Source of the DNA: Arcicella sp040387735
GTDB taxonomy: Bacteria > Bacteroidota > Bacteroidia > Cytophagales > Spirosomataceae
Assembly: GCA_040387735.1 (NCBI GenBank)
Contig: JAZKDE010000018.1
Coordinates: forward strand, 82,794-146,793
DNA length: 64,000 nucleotides
Direction of reading: 5' to 3'
Made by a program: the position numbers and the translations under genes. Positions 17,826 to 27,145 of the stretch are shown one piece after another; the stretch's first letter is position 1; the number at the start of each line of letters is the position of its first letter. The notes under the pieces were generated by a model that was not told the DNA's origin, searched no databases, and worked only from the letters and a program-made list of their open reading frames with translations.

Positions 17826-18587
17826 ATGAAATCAACAATTGTAACAATTTTATTTTCTATTTCTCTGTTTTTTAACGCCCAAGCTCAAGTGGGCGTTGGG
17901 GCAAAATCTCCGAAAAATGCCCAAGTTTATTTTGATGGTTCAAGAAAAATGCTTGACGAAAAATGGACGTACTGGGAAGGTCCAAGGTTAAAAGCAACTT
18001 TGCCCATAAAATGGTTTATTGTGAATGATCCCGTTGATAAAGGAACGGTTATTAATACCAATGACCCCGCTTCGGCAGGAGGAATTTATGGAGCGGCTGA
18101 CATTGTTACGAAAGAAAAATTCAAGGATTTTAGACTTCACGTTGAGTTTTTTATTACTTCAAAGGGCGGAAATAGTGGCGTTTATTTACAAAATCGTTAC
18201 GAAATTCAAGTTTTTGATGGTGATACAACCTCGCACGGGATGGGTGCTTTGATTAATGAAACGCCTTCACCGTATTATGCTTATAAAGGAGTAGGAAAAT
18301 GGAATGCTTATGATATTAAATTCCGAGCAGCACGTTTCAAAGATGGTAAACTGGTAGAAAAAGCCAAGTTTACGATGTATTTTAACGGTAAAAAAGTCCA
18401 TAAAAATCAAGAAATTTCGCAAGTTTGGGGTGGCATAAATTCAGGAGTTGATGGGGGAAATGACGGTGGCAAAGGAATCACTGATACGCCTCAAGGCCTG
18501 AAATTACAAGCCGAAGGTCACGATGTTTTGTATCGTAACGTTTGGATTCAGAAATTGGACTTGAAACAATCCAACACTGAATTTTAA
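17826..18587 (+). CDS. Secreted DUF1080 (3-keto-disaccharide hydrolase-like) protein
   Basis: Exported protein of 253 residues with a Sec signal peptide (cleavage after NAQAQ, about residue 21). The rest is one DUF1080 domain, a concanavalin-like jelly roll: typical pieces are DIVTKEKFKDFRLHVEF, GNSGVYLQNRYEIQVFD and the C-terminal GLKLQAEGHDVLYRNVWI. DUF1080 proteins include 3-keto-glucoside hydrolases and proteins with unproven carbohydrate binding. There is no oxidoreductase of the GFO/IDH family next door, the usual partner for 3-keto-sugar routes, although the upstream SDR could take part. Function inferred from the family only. Confidence 0.85.
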   Translation: MKSTIVTILFSISLFFNAQAQVGVGAKSPKNAQVYFDGSRKMLDEKWTYWEGPRLKATLPIKWFIVNDPVDKGTVINTNDPASAGGIYGAADIVTKEKFKDFRLHVEFFITSKGGNSGVYLQNRYEIQVFDGDTTSHGMGALINETPSPYYAYKGVGKWNAYDIKFRAARFKDGKLVEKAKFTMYFNGKKVHKNQEISQVWGGINSGVDGGNDGGKGITDTPQGLKLQAEGHDVLYRNVWIQKLDLKQSNTEF

Positions 18588-18641
18588 TGATTGATTTTAC
18601 GAATATTGTGTCTTTTTAGGACAAATTAATATTTTATTATT

Positions 18642-18737
18642 AAAGACCATTGTTATCCAAAATTTGACCGAGTTTTAGAGAAATTATTTGTGTATTCTCT
18701 CTGAAAATTGCTAAATTCGGTGATAACAGTGGTCTTT
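18642..18737. repeat. Long inverted repeat (96 nt) upstream of the lanthipeptide dehydratase gene
   Basis: Arms AAAGACCATTGTTATC (18642-18657) and GATAACAGTGGTCTTT (18722-18737) pair over 16 positions with one G-U. The enclosed 64 nt contain a further GAGAA/TTCTC pairing. The right arm runs into TTTTCTATTTT on the plus strand, so it could act as a terminator for the DUF1080 gene or as an attenuator in the leader of the dehydratase gene, 61 nt before its ATG. Confidence 0.65.
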
Positions 18738-18798
18738 TCTATTTTCATACACTATTGACCAGAAAGTTTAGCCCATTAAAAAACCCCTTTAAACCCAG

Positions 18799-21700
18799 AT
18801 GTTTCATCCTAAATTAATTGTCAGAACGCCTTCTCTTCCTTATTCTGACAATATTTCAGAAGATTTTTTAAAACAATTTCTTGACAATCCATCTTTTGCT
18901 GAAGCCGTTTATTTGGCATCTCCTGTCCTTTTTCAAGAAGCTCTTAATTGGAAGGAAGGTAAAATTACTGACCCAAAAAAACTGCAAAAAATCCCCATTT
19001 CCTTAGCGAAATATTATAGCAGAATGTGTAGTAGGTGTACGCCATTCGGTCTTTTTGCGGGTTGTGGTGTCGTCAACTGGGGAGAGGAGACAGACTTGAT
19101 TCTTGCCGATAATTCTCAGCGGAATACACGTTTGGATATGCACTACGCTGGGGCTTTGGCACAGAAACTTTCGGAAATACCTGAGATTAAATTTTCGGTG
19201 AAATATAGTCCAAATTCAAGTGTGTATCAGATAGGAGAGGAAATTCGGTACGTAGAATATAAATACATAGAAGGGAAAAGAAATCACCAAATTAGTGCAA
19301 TTACTTGGTCTGAGTACATTCAGATGGTCTTAGATTTATGCAAATCTGGTTTGACAATTAATGAGATGGCTAATCACCTAACGGACGATGAAATATCCCA
19401 AGAAGAGGCAATTTATTTTGTGGAACAACTCATTGAAAATCAGCTTTTGGTTAATGAATTAGAACCAGCAATTACGGGAGAAGATTTTACGAAACAAATC
19501 AAAAAAATATTACTACCGAAAGGTCATTTAGCCGAAATATTAGATAAAGTAGAAGAACTTTTAAAAGAAATAGATAGCCAAAATTATAACGATATTGCAG
19601 CTTATCAAACGGTTATAGAAGCTCTAAAAGAGTATGACGTACCTTTTGAAGAGGGTAAATTGTTTCAGACGGATTTAGTGAAAATATTTGATAGAAATAG
19701 TCTAAACCACAATTATCAAACAGTTTTAAAAGAAATTTTTGAATTCTCTAAAAATGTATCTCAAGTATCTGTAAATCAAAAGATTAATGAGTTTAAAGTT
19801 CGGTATTTTGACCGTTATGAAACTAAAGAGTTACCGATTTTATTCGCTATTGATACCGAAACTGGAGTTGGTTACGGTGATTCGGGAAAAAGCAATAATA
19901 CGCCAATTGCGGATGGTTTAATGCTACCAGATAAGCTGGATTCAACAATAAAATTTTCACAAAATAACTTTCAACAATTTCTATATAAACTTTGGTTAGA
20001 AGCTCATAGAAATAAAGCGTTTCAAGTAGAATTAAAAGCGGTTGATTTAGAAAAGTTTAATGTTATTAATGCGAAGAATCCCCCATCTTCTTCAGTGATG
20101 TTTCGTCTTACGGGAGATGAAAGTTTGCCAATTTTTATGGAAGGAATTAGTGGTTCGAGTGCGGCGAATTTATTAGGAAGATTTGCCCATGCTGATAGGG
20201 ACGTTCTTGAAATAATTCAAGATATAGCAAATCAAGAGCAGGTTAAAAACCCGAATGTTATTTTTGCCGAAATTGTTCATTTACCCGAAAATAGAATTGG
20301 CAATATTCTTTTGCACCCGCCTTTTAGAGCTTATGAAATTCCGTATTTAGCTAAATCTTCTTTGCTTTCCGAAAATCAAATTCCATTGGATGATTTAATG
20401 GTTTCGGTTGATTTGCAGCGTGATATTGTGATGCTACGGTCTAAAAAATTGAATAAAGAGGTGATTCCGAGATTGAGCAATGCGCATAATTTCTCCCAAA
20501 ATTCATTGCCATTATATAATTTTTTGTGTGATTTACAAACCCAAAATATGCCCAGAAGTTATGATTTGGGTTGGGCTTCTATCGCTCCTCAGGCTGTTTT
20601 TTCTCCTCGTCTTATCTATAAAAATGTTATCATTTCATTGGCAACATGGCATTTTAAAAAAGAGCATTTTGTTGAATTAATGATTTGTAAATCAGGTGAT
20701 CTGCTGGAAAAAGTAGAATGTTTTAGAGGTGAATGGAATCTCCCTGAAAAGTTTGTTTTAGCGGATTACGACAACGAATTATTAGTGAATTCGAAGAATC
20801 TTTTGAGCGTACAAACGTGGATTGATTCTATCCGAAATAGAGATAAAATTGAATTGAAAGAGTTTTTCTTTAATTCAGAAAATAGTCCAGTGAAAAATGC
20901 TTCGAGAGCAGGATTTACCAATCAATTTATTGCTTCTTGGATAAATGAAGAAACCGTTTATTTGGGAATTAATTCATTGGAAAATTCACCCAAAATTGCC
21001 ATTCAAAGGAGCTTTTCATTAGGGTCGGAATGGCTGTATTTTAAATTTTATGCCGGAGCGAAACTGGCGGATACAATTTTGACAAATTCTCTGAAACCCG
21101 TCATTGAACAATTATTGGCCGAAAAACTGATTGATAAATGGTTTTTTATTCGCTATGCAGACCCTGAAAAACACCTACGTTTTAGAGTACATTTACCAGA
21201 TTTATCTGTCATTGGAAAGGTATTTCAAATGATTCGTGAAGCAATTCAAGTGTTTGAAAATGAAGGGATTATTTGGAAGATTCAGTCTGAAACGTATCAG
21301 CGGGAAATTGAACGGTACGGTGCTGAAGTGATGGAATTGACTGAGTCTCTTTTCTGCGAGGACAGCACGGCAATTTTAGAAATGCTCGACCAAACCTGGG
21401 GCGATGAGCGAGAGCCAATTCGTTGGCAATGGGCATTGAAGGTAATTGATCATTATTTGACTGATTTTGGTTTGCTAATTTCAGAAAAGAAGGAATTATT
21501 GGAGCGAATGAAAACCAGTTTTGCTAATGAATTTGGAATTGATAAACCTTTAAAACTGCAATTAGACCAGCGTTTTCGAAGTAATCGTCAATTGATTGAG
21601 CGGGTTTTGGATAATTCAACGCACGAAACGCATGAGTTTGCTCCACTTTTTGAGTCTATTTTTCGCAAAAGTGAGCAGACTAAATTGATAATTGGGAAAA

Positions 21701-21864
21701 TTAAAGAAGCAAAGTCGAGTGCTGAATTGTCAAGATTTCTTTCGGATACTATTCACATGACCGTAAATCGAGCAATTTCAGATAATCAACGTACGCACGA
21801 GTTAATTATGTACGATTTCTTATTCAGATATTATCAAGCAGAAATGGCGAAACGAAAAAATTAA
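18799..21864 (+). CDS. Full-length lanthipeptide (LanB-type) dehydratase
   Basis: Cytoplasmic tRNA-Glu-dependent dehydratase of 1021 residues, the usual LanB size. The N-terminal glutamylation domain (about 1-730) carries the hallmark SRCTPFGLFAG near residue 75-85. The C-terminal elimination domain (SpaB_C/thiopeptide-type, about 745-1010) carries EWLYFKFYAG and the conserved HLRFR. LanB enzymes activate Ser/Thr of a precursor peptide with glutamate and eliminate it to dehydroamino acids. What is odd is the context: no LanC cyclase, no precursor peptide, no leader protease and no exporter are found within 7 kb on either side. The gene stands alone between a DUF1080 gene and a convergent K+ channel gene. 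Either partners lie elsewhere or it does another tRNA-dependent job. Confidence 0.9.
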   Translation: MFHPKLIVRTPSLPYSDNISEDFLKQFLDNPSFAEAVYLASPVLFQEALNWKEGKITDPKKLQKIPISLAKYYSRMCSRCTPFGLFAGCGVVNWGEETDLILADNSQRNTRLDMHYAGALAQKLSEIPEIKFSVKYSPNSSVYQIGEEIRYVEYKYIEGKRNHQISAITWSEYIQMVLDLCKSGLTINEMANHLTDDEISQEEAIYFVEQLIENQLLVNELEPAITGEDFTKQIKKILLPKGHLAEILDKVEELLKEIDSQNYNDIAAYQTVIEALKEYDVPFEEGKLFQTDLVKIFDRNSLNHNYQTVLKEIFEFSKNVSQVSVNQKINEFKVRYFDRYETKELPILFAIDTETGVGYGDSGKSNNTPIADGLMLPDKLDSTIKFSQNNFQQFLYKLWLEAHRNKAFQVELKAVDLEKFNVINAKNPPSSSVMFRLTGDESLPIFMEGISGSSAANLLGRFAHADRDVLEIIQDIANQEQVKNPNVIFAEIVHLPENRIGNILLHPPFRAYEIPYLAKSSLLSENQIPLDDLMVSVDLQRDIVMLRSKKLNKEVIPRLSNAHNFSQNSLPLYNFLCDLQTQNMPRSYDLGWASIAPQAVFSPRLIYKNVIISLATWHFKKEHFVELMICKSGDLLEKVECFRGEWNLPEKFVLADYDNELLVNSKNLLSVQTWIDSIRNRDKIELKEFFFNSENSPVKNASRAGFTNQFIASWINEETVYLGINSLENSPKIAIQRSFSLGSEWLYFKFYAGAKLADTILTNSLKPVIEQLLAEKLIDKWFFIRYADPEKHLRFRVHLPDLSVIGKVFQMIREAIQVFENEGIIWKIQSETYQREIERYGAEVMELTESLFCEDSTAILEMLDQTWGDEREPIRWQWALKVIDHYLTDFGLLISEKKELLERMKTSFANEFGIDKPLKLQLDQRFRSNRQLIERVLDNSTHETHEFAPLFESIFRKSEQTKLIIGKIKEAKSSAELSRFLSDTIHMTVNRAISDNQRTHELIMYDFLFRYYQAEMAKRKN

Positions 21865-21897
21865 AGTTTGTCAAACGGCTAATTAATTTCGTCGGGC

Positions 21898-22566
21898 TTA
21901 ATTAGTCTTTGATGTAAATTTACTGATTAATATCCCCACCAAAACGACCGAATAAAACTGCCCAACAATTCCAATAATTGCGGTCATCAATTTGGTGTAA
22001 TGCAAATTAGGCGTAATGTCACCAAAGCCAATACTGGTAAAGGTGATGCTACAAAAATAAACAATATCCATATAGGTTCCTGCGGTGGTTGAAGTGTCAA
22101 TCCCTTTGAAAGAAAGCGGATTATCATAAACAAAAATTTGGATTAAAAACACGCTTATTTCAAGTAAAAGTAAATACCCACAAGCCGAGGCAGAAATAAT
22201 GTCGATGTTGATGTAACTTGGTTTAATTAAAAATTTGGCGACTTCCCAAAAGATAAATAGAAAGAAAAATACATAAGCAATACTAACTATTTGCATGAAA
22301 TTTTTGACATGGTCAAAGAATGGTAAACTCAATGGAAAACCAAAAACTAAAAATAGCAAGAAGTCTCTGATGAGGTTTTTCCATTTGCTTTGTCCAATAA
22401 AAACACCCACGCTTGCTCCACCCAGTATAATCATATTTATAGGCCAAATTACTTTTGTGTAAAAAGCATTATCTCGTAGAAAGATTCCAATAAATAAATG
22501 TTGAATCAAGGCATAGAGCAGTAATTCGTATTTTCGTTTTTGGAGAAATGGGAGATATTTAATCAT
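21898..22566 (-). CDS. Potassium channel family protein
   Basis: Inner-membrane protein of 222 residues with several N-terminal hydrophobic helices followed by a pore module: an outer helix, a pore loop with the K+ selectivity filter in TSIGFGD (about 175-181) and a last inner helix. There is no cytoplasmic RCK/TrkA domain, so gating ligands are not indicated. It resembles small Bacteroidota voltage-less ion channel 2 proteins. It is convergent with the LanB gene, with 33 bp between stops and no obvious terminator. Confidence 0.88.
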   Translation of the reverse strand: MIKYLPFLQKRKYELLLYALIQHLFIGIFLRDNAFYTKVIWPINMIILGGASVGVFIGQSKWKNLIRDFLLFLVFGFPLSLPFFDHVKNFMQIVSIAYVFFFLFIFWEVAKFLIKPSYINIDIISASACGYLLLLEISVFLIQIFVYDNPLSFKGIDTSTTAGTYMDIVYFCSITFTSIGFGDITPNLHYTKLMTAIIGIVGQFYSVVLVGILISKFTSKTN

Positions 22567-22858
22567 ATTACGGGTTTAAAAGGGCTTATGTTACAGCAAA
22601 ATTCATTTGAAATCAAAAAGTTCAAATGGCTATGAGCGTAAATTTATAATAATTTCTGTAATCGCAAAATTAAACGCTTACAATTTGTTTTCTTGGCTTA
22701 TTAGTAACGTTGATGGTATTTTTCCAATTCAATGTAAATTCAGAATGTTGCATTCATAATCTTTAGGTGGGCGTAAAGAAAGAATTTTGATGTTAACATT
22801 TTCTGTAACAATTATCTAATTTCAGCGTTTTAAAAGATAGATTAAACTCGATATAATT
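22567..22858. other. Divergent intergenic region, nothing firm
   Basis: Promoter region for the K+ channel gene (left) and the molybdenum hydroxylase operon (right). I saw only a minor GAATG/CATTC dyad and no convincing promoter box, riboswitch or small gene. Confidence 0.4.
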
Positions 22859-23320
22859 ATGGCGAAATTTACGATAAATGTCAACGGACAATCCAAGGCC
22901 GTTGACGTTTCGGAAGATACCCCACTTTTGTGGGTTCTTCGAGATTCTTTGGAACTTACGGGGACAAAATACGGCTGCGGAATGGCTCAATGCGGAGCGT
23001 GTACCGTTCATCTAAACGGTGTCGCAACTCGTTCGTGTGTATTACCTGTTGCTTCAATTGGTAATGCAAAAATTACTACAATTGAAGGTCTTTCAGCGAA
23101 TGGAACGCACCCTGTTCAAAAAGCTTGGGATGCGATTGATGTACCGCAATGTGGGTACTGTCAGGCGGGACAAATGATGTCGGCGGCGGCTTTATTAAAG
23201 ACGAATAAAAACCCTTCGGATGCGGATATCGAATCTGCGATGTCAGGTAATATTTGTCGTTGTGGTACGTATCACCGCATTCATGATGCTGTAAAATTGG
23301 CAGCTAAGTCAACCAAATAA
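22859..23320 (+). CDS. (2Fe-2S) small subunit of a xanthine-dehydrogenase-family molybdenum hydroxylase
   Basis: Electron-transfer subunit of 153 residues with two [2Fe-2S] clusters. The plant-ferredoxin-type cluster is held by C40, C45, C48 and C60 (CGMAQCGAC), the second by C98, C101, C133 and C135 (CGYC and CRCG). It pairs with the large subunit encoded 25 bp downstream. Together they resemble isoquinoline 1-oxidoreductase or aldehyde oxidoreductases of the IorAB type, which have no FAD subunit; none is present here. Electrons probably pass to a cytochrome or other periplasmic acceptor. Confidence 0.93.
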   Translation: MAKFTINVNGQSKAVDVSEDTPLLWVLRDSLELTGTKYGCGMAQCGACTVHLNGVATRSCVLPVASIGNAKITTIEGLSANGTHPVQKAWDAIDVPQCGYCQAGQMMSAAALLKTNKNPSDADIESAMSGNICRCGTYHRIHDAVKLAAKSTK

Positions 23321-23345
23321 TCTTACTTCCAACAACTAAAAAAAT

Positions 23346-25487
23346 ATGGAAAATATTAAAAATAATAGTCGAAGAGGTTTTCTGAAAAGTGCTTTAGCAG
23401 CAAGTGGAGGACTAATTTTAGGATTTAATTGGTTGGGAAATGAGACTTTTGCCGCTTCTATTGTAGAACAAACAATGGGCGAAAATCTTACCACTAATGC
23501 TTATCTCTCGATTGCTTCTAATGGAATTATAACTATTTTTTCACCAAATCCAGAAATTGGACAAGGTATAAAAACGGCTTTTGCGGTCATTGTGGCGGAG
23601 GAATTAGATGCTGATTGGAAAAATGTGGTCGTGAAACAAGCGGATTTAGACAAAAGATTTGACCGACAATTGACGGGTGGGAGTGGAGCGATTAAACATT
23701 CGTGGGATAGATTGCGGAAAGCAGGTGCTACCGCCAAGCAAATGTTGGTGGAAGCGGCAGCTCAAAAATGGTCAATTGATGCTTCGACTTGCAAAACGCT
23801 CAATGGGTTCGTAATTAATCCTGCGGGACAAAAACTTTCTTACGGAGAATTATCAGAAGCGGCGGCTAAATTGCCAATACCGAAGGAAATAAAACTGAAG
23901 AAACCAACTGATTTTACGCTCATCGGAAAGACGACAAAAAGTGTCGATAATAAAGATGTGTTACAAGGGAAAGCAGTTTATGGAATAGATTTTAAAGTGC
24001 CTGGAATGGTGTACGCTCAAATTCAACGTCCGCCGGCATTTGGCTTAAAGTTGAAATCAATGGATGCAACGGCGGCAAAACAAATTCCCGGAATTATTGA
24101 CGTTGTATCTTTTGGGAATAAAGTTGCAGTGGTCGGAAAATCGACTTGGGAGATTATGAAGGCACGCAAAGTGCTTAAAATTGATTGGGAAAAGGATAAA
24201 AACCTTGAAAGTGACGAAGACCATAATCGTATTTTTAGCGAACTAATGGAAAGTGATAAAGGGGAAGTTCGGAGAAAAGATGGTGATGTTGAGAAGGCGT
24301 TTAAGGAGGCCGATAAAATTATTCAAGCCGAATATCAATGTCCATTTTTACCGCATAACCCAATGGAACCGATGAATTTCTTTGCGGATGTCAAAGAAAA
24401 ATCCGTGAGATTAGTTGGGCCAACGCAATTGCCACAATCGGCGGTTGACCAAGTGGCTAAATTATTGAATATCCCTGCGGATAATATTACTTTGGAGTTG
24501 ACTAAAATGGGTGGAGGTTTTGGACGAAGACTTAATAATGATTATGCTTTGGAAGCGGCAGAATTATCGAGTATCATCAAAACTCCCGTAAAAGTAATGT
24601 GGACTCGTGAAGATGATATGGGCGGCGGAATTTACAGACCCGCAGTTCGTTATCGTTTCAAAGCTGCCATTGATAAAGCAGGTAATGTGACGGGTTTTAT
24701 GTTGCGAGGCGTCGGCATGAACGCTGGGAATGCTACCCGACAAGATAATTTTCCAGTGGGAGCGATTGAAAACGTTTTAGTGGATTCATTGGACTATAAA
24801 TCGCCGATTACGACTGGACCTTGGCGGGCTCCAATTACCAATTTCTTGGCATTTGCAGAACAAGCATTTCTGGATGAAGTTGCCGATAAAATTGGAAAAG
24901 ATCCCATTCAATTTCGCTTAGATTTATTAGCAAAAGCCAAAGAAAAGCCAGTTGGGAAAATTACTTATGAACCCGACCGTTTTGTAAAAGTAATTAAAGA
25001 TGTAGCCGAAAAATCACTTTGGGGACAAGCTAAAAAAGGTGTTTTACAAGGTTTTAGCGTATATTTTTCTCATAATTCTTACGTGGCACAAGTCGCTGAA
25101 ATGGAGATAAAAAAAGGTAAACCAACACTCAAGAAAGTATTTGCGGTAACCGATTGCGGAATTGTAATTAATGAAAGTAGTGCCAAAAATCAAGTTTACG
25201 GGGCAATTGTGGATGGAATTGGTCATGCGATGTACGGAAAATTGACTTTCAAAGATGGTGCCCCACAAGAAACTAATTTCAATGCTTATCGGATGATAAA
25301 ATACGGAGAAGTTCCTGAAATTGAGGCTCATTTTGTCAAGAATGAAATAGACCCAACTGGTTTAGGTGAACCTGCATTGCCACCAACGGGAGGAGCTTTG
25401 GCGAATGTGATTTTTAAGGCTACTGGGAAGAGGCTTTACAAACAACCTTTTGTGATTGAAGACCAACAAATTGAAGGTATTTTGTAG
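23346..25487 (+). CDS. Molybdopterin-binding large subunit, IorB-like aldehyde/xanthine oxidoreductase
   Basis: Large catalytic subunit of 713 residues. The N-terminus has SRRGFLKSALAASGG, a Tat signal, so the folded complex is exported and carries the small subunit with it. Family features include a duplicated Moco-binding layout: GGGFGRR near residue 398, RAPITNFLAFAEQAFLDEVA around 500, and the C-terminal GLGEPALPPTGGALANVIF with the catalytic Glu. It would hydroxylate an aldehyde or N-heterocycle using water as oxygen source. No Moco-insertion chaperone (XdhC/CoxF type) is nearby. The operon ends at a perfect terminator. Confidence 0.92.
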   Translation: MENIKNNSRRGFLKSALAASGGLILGFNWLGNETFAASIVEQTMGENLTTNAYLSIASNGIITIFSPNPEIGQGIKTAFAVIVAEELDADWKNVVVKQADLDKRFDRQLTGGSGAIKHSWDRLRKAGATAKQMLVEAAAQKWSIDASTCKTLNGFVINPAGQKLSYGELSEAAAKLPIPKEIKLKKPTDFTLIGKTTKSVDNKDVLQGKAVYGIDFKVPGMVYAQIQRPPAFGLKLKSMDATAAKQIPGIIDVVSFGNKVAVVGKSTWEIMKARKVLKIDWEKDKNLESDEDHNRIFSELMESDKGEVRRKDGDVEKAFKEADKIIQAEYQCPFLPHNPMEPMNFFADVKEKSVRLVGPTQLPQSAVDQVAKLLNIPADNITLELTKMGGGFGRRLNNDYALEAAELSSIIKTPVKVMWTREDDMGGGIYRPAVRYRFKAAIDKAGNVTGFMLRGVGMNAGNATRQDNFPVGAIENVLVDSLDYKSPITTGPWRAPITNFLAFAEQAFLDEVADKIGKDPIQFRLDLLAKAKEKPVGKITYEPDRFVKVIKDVAEKSLWGQAKKGVLQGFSVYFSHNSYVAQVAEMEIKKGKPTLKKVFAVTDCGIVINESSAKNQVYGAIVDGIGHAMYGKLTFKDGAPQETNFNAYRMIKYGEVPEIEAHFVKNEIDPTGLGEPALPPTGGALANVIFKATGKRLYKQPFVIEDQQIEGIL

Positions 25488-25499
25488 ATATTACTTAGG

Positions 25500-25521
25500 A
25501 TAGCTTGAAAACTTGTCCTAC
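25500..25521 (+). repeat. Direct repeat copy A flanking the acyltransferase-GT2 pair
   Basis: A 22-nt sequence beginning ATAGCTT and ending GTCCTAC. A near-identical 22-nt copy, differing by two one-base indels, lies at 27062-27083. The two copies bracket the genes at 25563-27037. Confidence 0.55.
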
Positions 25522-25527
25522 AAAAGA

Positions 25528-25560
25528 ATGCGGAAGTATAAACTCATTATACTTCCGCAT
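25528..25560. terminator. Perfect bidirectional terminator hairpin
   Basis: 14-bp perfect stem (25528-25541 / 25547-25560, left arm ATGCGGAAGTATAA) with loop ACTCA, between the convergent Moco enzyme and acyltransferase genes. Confidence 0.88.
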
Positions 25561-25562
25561 CT

Positions 25563-26180
25563 TTAATTTGCTTTTTCCCAAGCTTTGGTTTCAAAATTAT
25601 ACCTTTTGACCACTCTCGCAGGATTACCAACTGCCACACAAAATGGCGGAATATCTTTTGTTACAACTGCACCGCCCGCCACAACGCTATGTTTTCCAAT
25701 GGTAACGCCCGCTGTAATTACCGCATTTGCTCCGATCCAACAATCATCTTCAATCGTAATCGTTGCGACAGTTTCACCTTGCAAATAAATCGGAATATCA
25801 ACATTTGTATAGTTGTGATTGAGCCCGCTCATGACAATATTTTGGGCAAGAATTACATTATTCCCAATCGTAACAGGACCAATTACGACATTGCCAATCC
25901 CTATTCTTGAATTATTTCCGATGTTTACCGCACCAACGCCATTATTAATCGTAGCAAAATCTTCGACGGTAGAATAATCACCAATATTGAAAGTTTGAAA
26001 AGGTAAAACATCAATTCTGGTGCGACGGCAAATGGTTGTTCCTTTTCCTTTTTGGTGAAAAAACGGATTTATAAACCATTGTATCCAAAGTCTCGGGCGA
26101 GCTTGATGTTTTGGAATTAAGCACCAATGCACAAAACTCTTTAGTTTTGGATTTGATTTTATCGTAGTAATTATTGACAT
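25563..26180 (-). CDS. Hexapeptide-repeat (LbH) acyltransferase, EPS-associated
   Basis: Left-handed beta-helix acyltransferase of about 205 residues that O- or N-acetylates a sugar, in the WcaF/maltose-acetyltransferase group. Hexapeptide repeats run through IGDYSTVEDFATINN, IGNNSRIGIGNVVIG, IGNNVILAQNIVMS and the C-terminal IGANAVITAGVTIGKHSVVAGGAVV. I placed the start at ATG 26180 (MSIITTIKS), 2 bp after the stop of the upstream GT2 gene; a longer frame would overlap that gene by 88 bp. The tight spacing makes translational coupling with the GT2 likely and links it to polysaccharide decoration. Confidence 0.88.
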   Translation of the reverse strand: MSIITTIKSNPKLKSFVHWCLIPKHQARPRLWIQWFINPFFHQKGKGTTICRRTRIDVLPFQTFNIGDYSTVEDFATINNGVGAVNIGNNSRIGIGNVVIGPVTIGNNVILAQNIVMSGLNHNYTNVDIPIYLQGETVATITIEDDCWIGANAVITAGVTIGKHSVVAGGAVVTKDIPPFCVAVGNPARVVKRYNFETKAWEKAN

Positions 26181-26182
26181 AA

Positions 26183-27037
26183 TTATCGTTTGAAAAGGTA
26201 TTTTTTTACTCGCATAGTCAACGCATTTTTTAAGCCTCCATCCAATTGAATGCGGCGGTCGCTCGTCCAAACTCGGCCATCTTTTCCCATAATCGCTTTA
26301 TTTACTCCCCCAGATTGTTGCAGTCGTAACGCCATCATTCCATCTTCAGTGGCATTTTGTTCTATTACGCCCGCAGCACCTCTAAATGTTCTTTGCGTTT
26401 CAATCTCATAGCCATTAATATCAATTCCTTTTTGCCGAATGAAACCACAATTAAAGCCTAATGTATTTAAAAATGGTTGTGTTTTTTCTTTTTTCTGAAT
26501 GATAAAGCTGCTTAAAACCTCATAAAAGGCATATTGCCAACGAGGAGTACTGTCGCTCGGTAAGAATGAATAAGTGCCATGAACACAATAAACAGTTTCG
26601 TCTTTGAGCATTCCATCAACCATCGCCGTTATCCAGCCTTCAGGGTAAAGTGTATCGCTATCGCCCGTCAAAATGTATTTTCCTTTTGCTTTGTGTAATC
26701 CACACGTTCTGGCGTGACCAACCCCTTGTTTGGTTTCCAAAAACGATTTTATGCCCAATGATGTCAATAAATTTGTCGTTCCATCGGTAGAATTATTGTC
26801 GATAATTAATAATTCAGTACCGTATTTTGTGTTGGTATTTGCTAAAGAAATGAGGGTGTGCAAAATACCTTCTTCTTCGTTCCAGGCGGGAATTACGACA
26901 CTTACTAAAGGATCCTCTGGCGAAAATCTCGCTAATTTTTGCTTCAAGTCGGCTAATTCAATATCACTCAATTGTTTGATATTCAGCGGTTTTTGAAGGA
27001 TATTTTTCACCCAACTTGGCATGGAAAAATTAATCAT
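26183..27037 (-). CDS. Family 2 glycosyltransferase
   Basis: Inverting GT-A glycosyltransferase of 284 residues. VSVVIPAWNEEEGI begins the nucleotide-binding fold near residue 43; LLIIDNNSTDGT and the DxD-type TGDSDTLYPEGW follow. No C-terminal membrane domain. It ends 2 bp before the acyltransferase start and is probably co-transcribed with it. Role: adding one sugar to a lipid-linked repeat unit, inferred from neighbours. The genes at 27146 and 28371 on the same strand are the likely upstream part of the unit. Confidence 0.9.
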   Translation of the reverse strand: MINFSMPSWVKNILQKPLNIKQLSDIELADLKQKLARFSPEDPLVSVVIPAWNEEEGILHTLISLANTNTKYGTELLIIDNNSTDGTTNLLTSLGIKSFLETKQGVGHARTCGLHKAKGKYILTGDSDTLYPEGWITAMVDGMLKDETVYCVHGTYSFLPSDSTPRWQYAFYEVLSSFIIQKKEKTQPFLNTLGFNCGFIRQKGIDINGYEIETQRTFRGAAGVIEQNATEDGMMALRLQQSGGVNKAIMGKDGRVWTSDRRIQLDGGLKNALTMRVKKYLFKR

Positions 27038-27061
27038 ATTTTGAACCTGTTTATAGTAGAA

Positions 27062-27083
27062 TAGCTTTGAAAACTGTCCTACT
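27062..27083 (+). repeat. Direct repeat copy B flanking the acyltransferase-GT2 pair
   Basis: Second copy of the 22-nt ATAGCTT...GTCCTAC sequence seen at 25500-25521. It lies in the 108-bp gap between two GT2 genes. Confidence 0.55.
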
Positions 27084-27145
27084 TAAATTCCGTATAAATT
27101 ATCGTTGAACCGATTTTATTCGGTGTCTTCGTGGCAAAATACCTA

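Noticed and set aside
18653..18748. 31-codon minus-strand frame (MKIEKTTVITEF...) inside the inverted repeat, considered as the precursor peptide of the orphan LanB
   Set aside because: It has no Cys, no recognisable leader or GG site, runs against the LanB gene, and is mostly explained by the hairpin arms.
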